Source: Heterocephalus glaber
Taxonomy: Eukaryota > Chordata > Mammalia > Rodentia > Bathyergidae
Direction of reading: 5' to 3'
DNA: 64,000 nt
Assembly: GCF_000247695.1 (NCBI RefSeq)
Contig: NW_004624742.1
Coordinates: 8,744,463-8,808,462, forward strand
A program made the translations under genes and the position numbers. The notes beneath the pieces were generated by a model. It saw only the letters and a program-made list of their open reading frames with translations, searched no databases and was not told where the DNA came from. Below, one piece after another: positions 63,406 through 64,000 of the stretch; the stretch's first letter is position 1, and every line of letters starts with the position of its first letter.

Positions 63406-64000
63406 CAAATTAAAAAATAGCAACAAAACCCAAAAACACTCCACAAAAAACAAAAACAAAAATCCTTTTGAAATGACATAAAATCTACCTTTCACAATTA
63501 ACCTTACAAACACTTTAGTTATAACACAGACACATATTTCTCTTTCTCAATATCTTCTCAAATTTAATTTAGAGTGGGAAGCTGTGACTCATGACTTCAC
63601 GATCTTTTCCTCCATGATTTCAAATTCTTTCTACACCGGAACAAAAATAAATACAACTTTTATTCCCAAATTATTTAAGAAATAACTATGAAGCTATGAA
63701 GAAACACCGATTTACAAAGATAAAAATCTTTAAAACAGAAGAATTCAGAGTAGGAAGGTAGATTTCCATAACAGACTCATTTGTCTCAGAATTTTTTAAG
63801 AACAGCTAAAACCATAAAACCTTATGTCAAAAGAACTTTTAGGATAATCCGGTTCAGTGTTTTCCAACATTTTTTCTGCCACATTAAACAAAGATTCTCA
63901 TTAATTAAAAACTGCTCCCCATAACACTGATTTTCAATGGGGATTTATATCCCCATACCAGAATCCCAAGAATGTACAGGTCTAAGCCAGGTAATCACTG
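63406..64000. other. Intron, nothing recognised
   Basis: AT-rich to the window edge; no splice-bounded PKN2 exon. Confidence 0.5.

Noticed and set aside
54603..64000. Search for PKN2 N-terminal exons (HR1a and first half of HR1b)
   Set aside because: No matching splice-bounded frame was found.

Overview
The window is mammalian nuclear DNA and lies almost entirely inside one gene. Sixteen internal coding exons of PKN2 (protein kinase N2, also called PRK2) are on the minus strand, from 54602 down to 3101. All sixteen join in frame and total 2055 nt, or 685 codons. Numbering is taken from the catalytic lysine (K686) and activation-loop threonine (T816) of human PKN2 as recalled; on that scale the window encodes residues D170 to E854. 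The exons for residues 1-169 and for the kinase C-lobe after E854 were not found and should lie outside, to the right and left respectively. No promoter, CpG island, 5' or 3' UTR, or second gene was seen.

Layout in gene order (right to left): HR1b end and HR1c (54602-52889); a linker (52798-52585); the C2-like region (40642-19840); the proline-rich linker (19270-17861); the kinase N-lobe with glycine loop and catalytic Lys (17776-17531); a caspase-type DEVD at an exon edge; then the hinge, YRDLKLDN, DFG and activation loop exons (11495, 6202, 4943 and 3243). Splice sites are GT-AG except for one clear GC-AG intron. One other donor is poor.

Introns make up about 97% of the window and are packed with retroelements. 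They hold over thirty copies of an ID-like tRNA-derived SINE of about 75-80 bp, many with perfect target-site duplications, and a similar number of B1-like (7SL-derived) SINEs, including B1+ID composites. There are also L1 fragments of several ages, one MaLR-type LTR element plus a solo LTR, MIRs, and two Tigger7-like DNA transposon relics. The B1, ID and B1-ID composite mix indicates a rodent outside the mouse/rat group (a squirrel-related or castorimorph lineage is possible); the species cannot be fixed from this sequence alone. One 100-base N gap lies inside an L1.

No previously undescribed gene system is visible. The points most worth checking are the GC-AG intron, a symmetric PKN2 exon with a weak donor whose nearby alternative gives a premature stop, a nested insertion series (a MIR split by two SINEs and an L1, itself split by a chimeric retrocopy), and two diagnostic subfamilies of the ID-like SINE.
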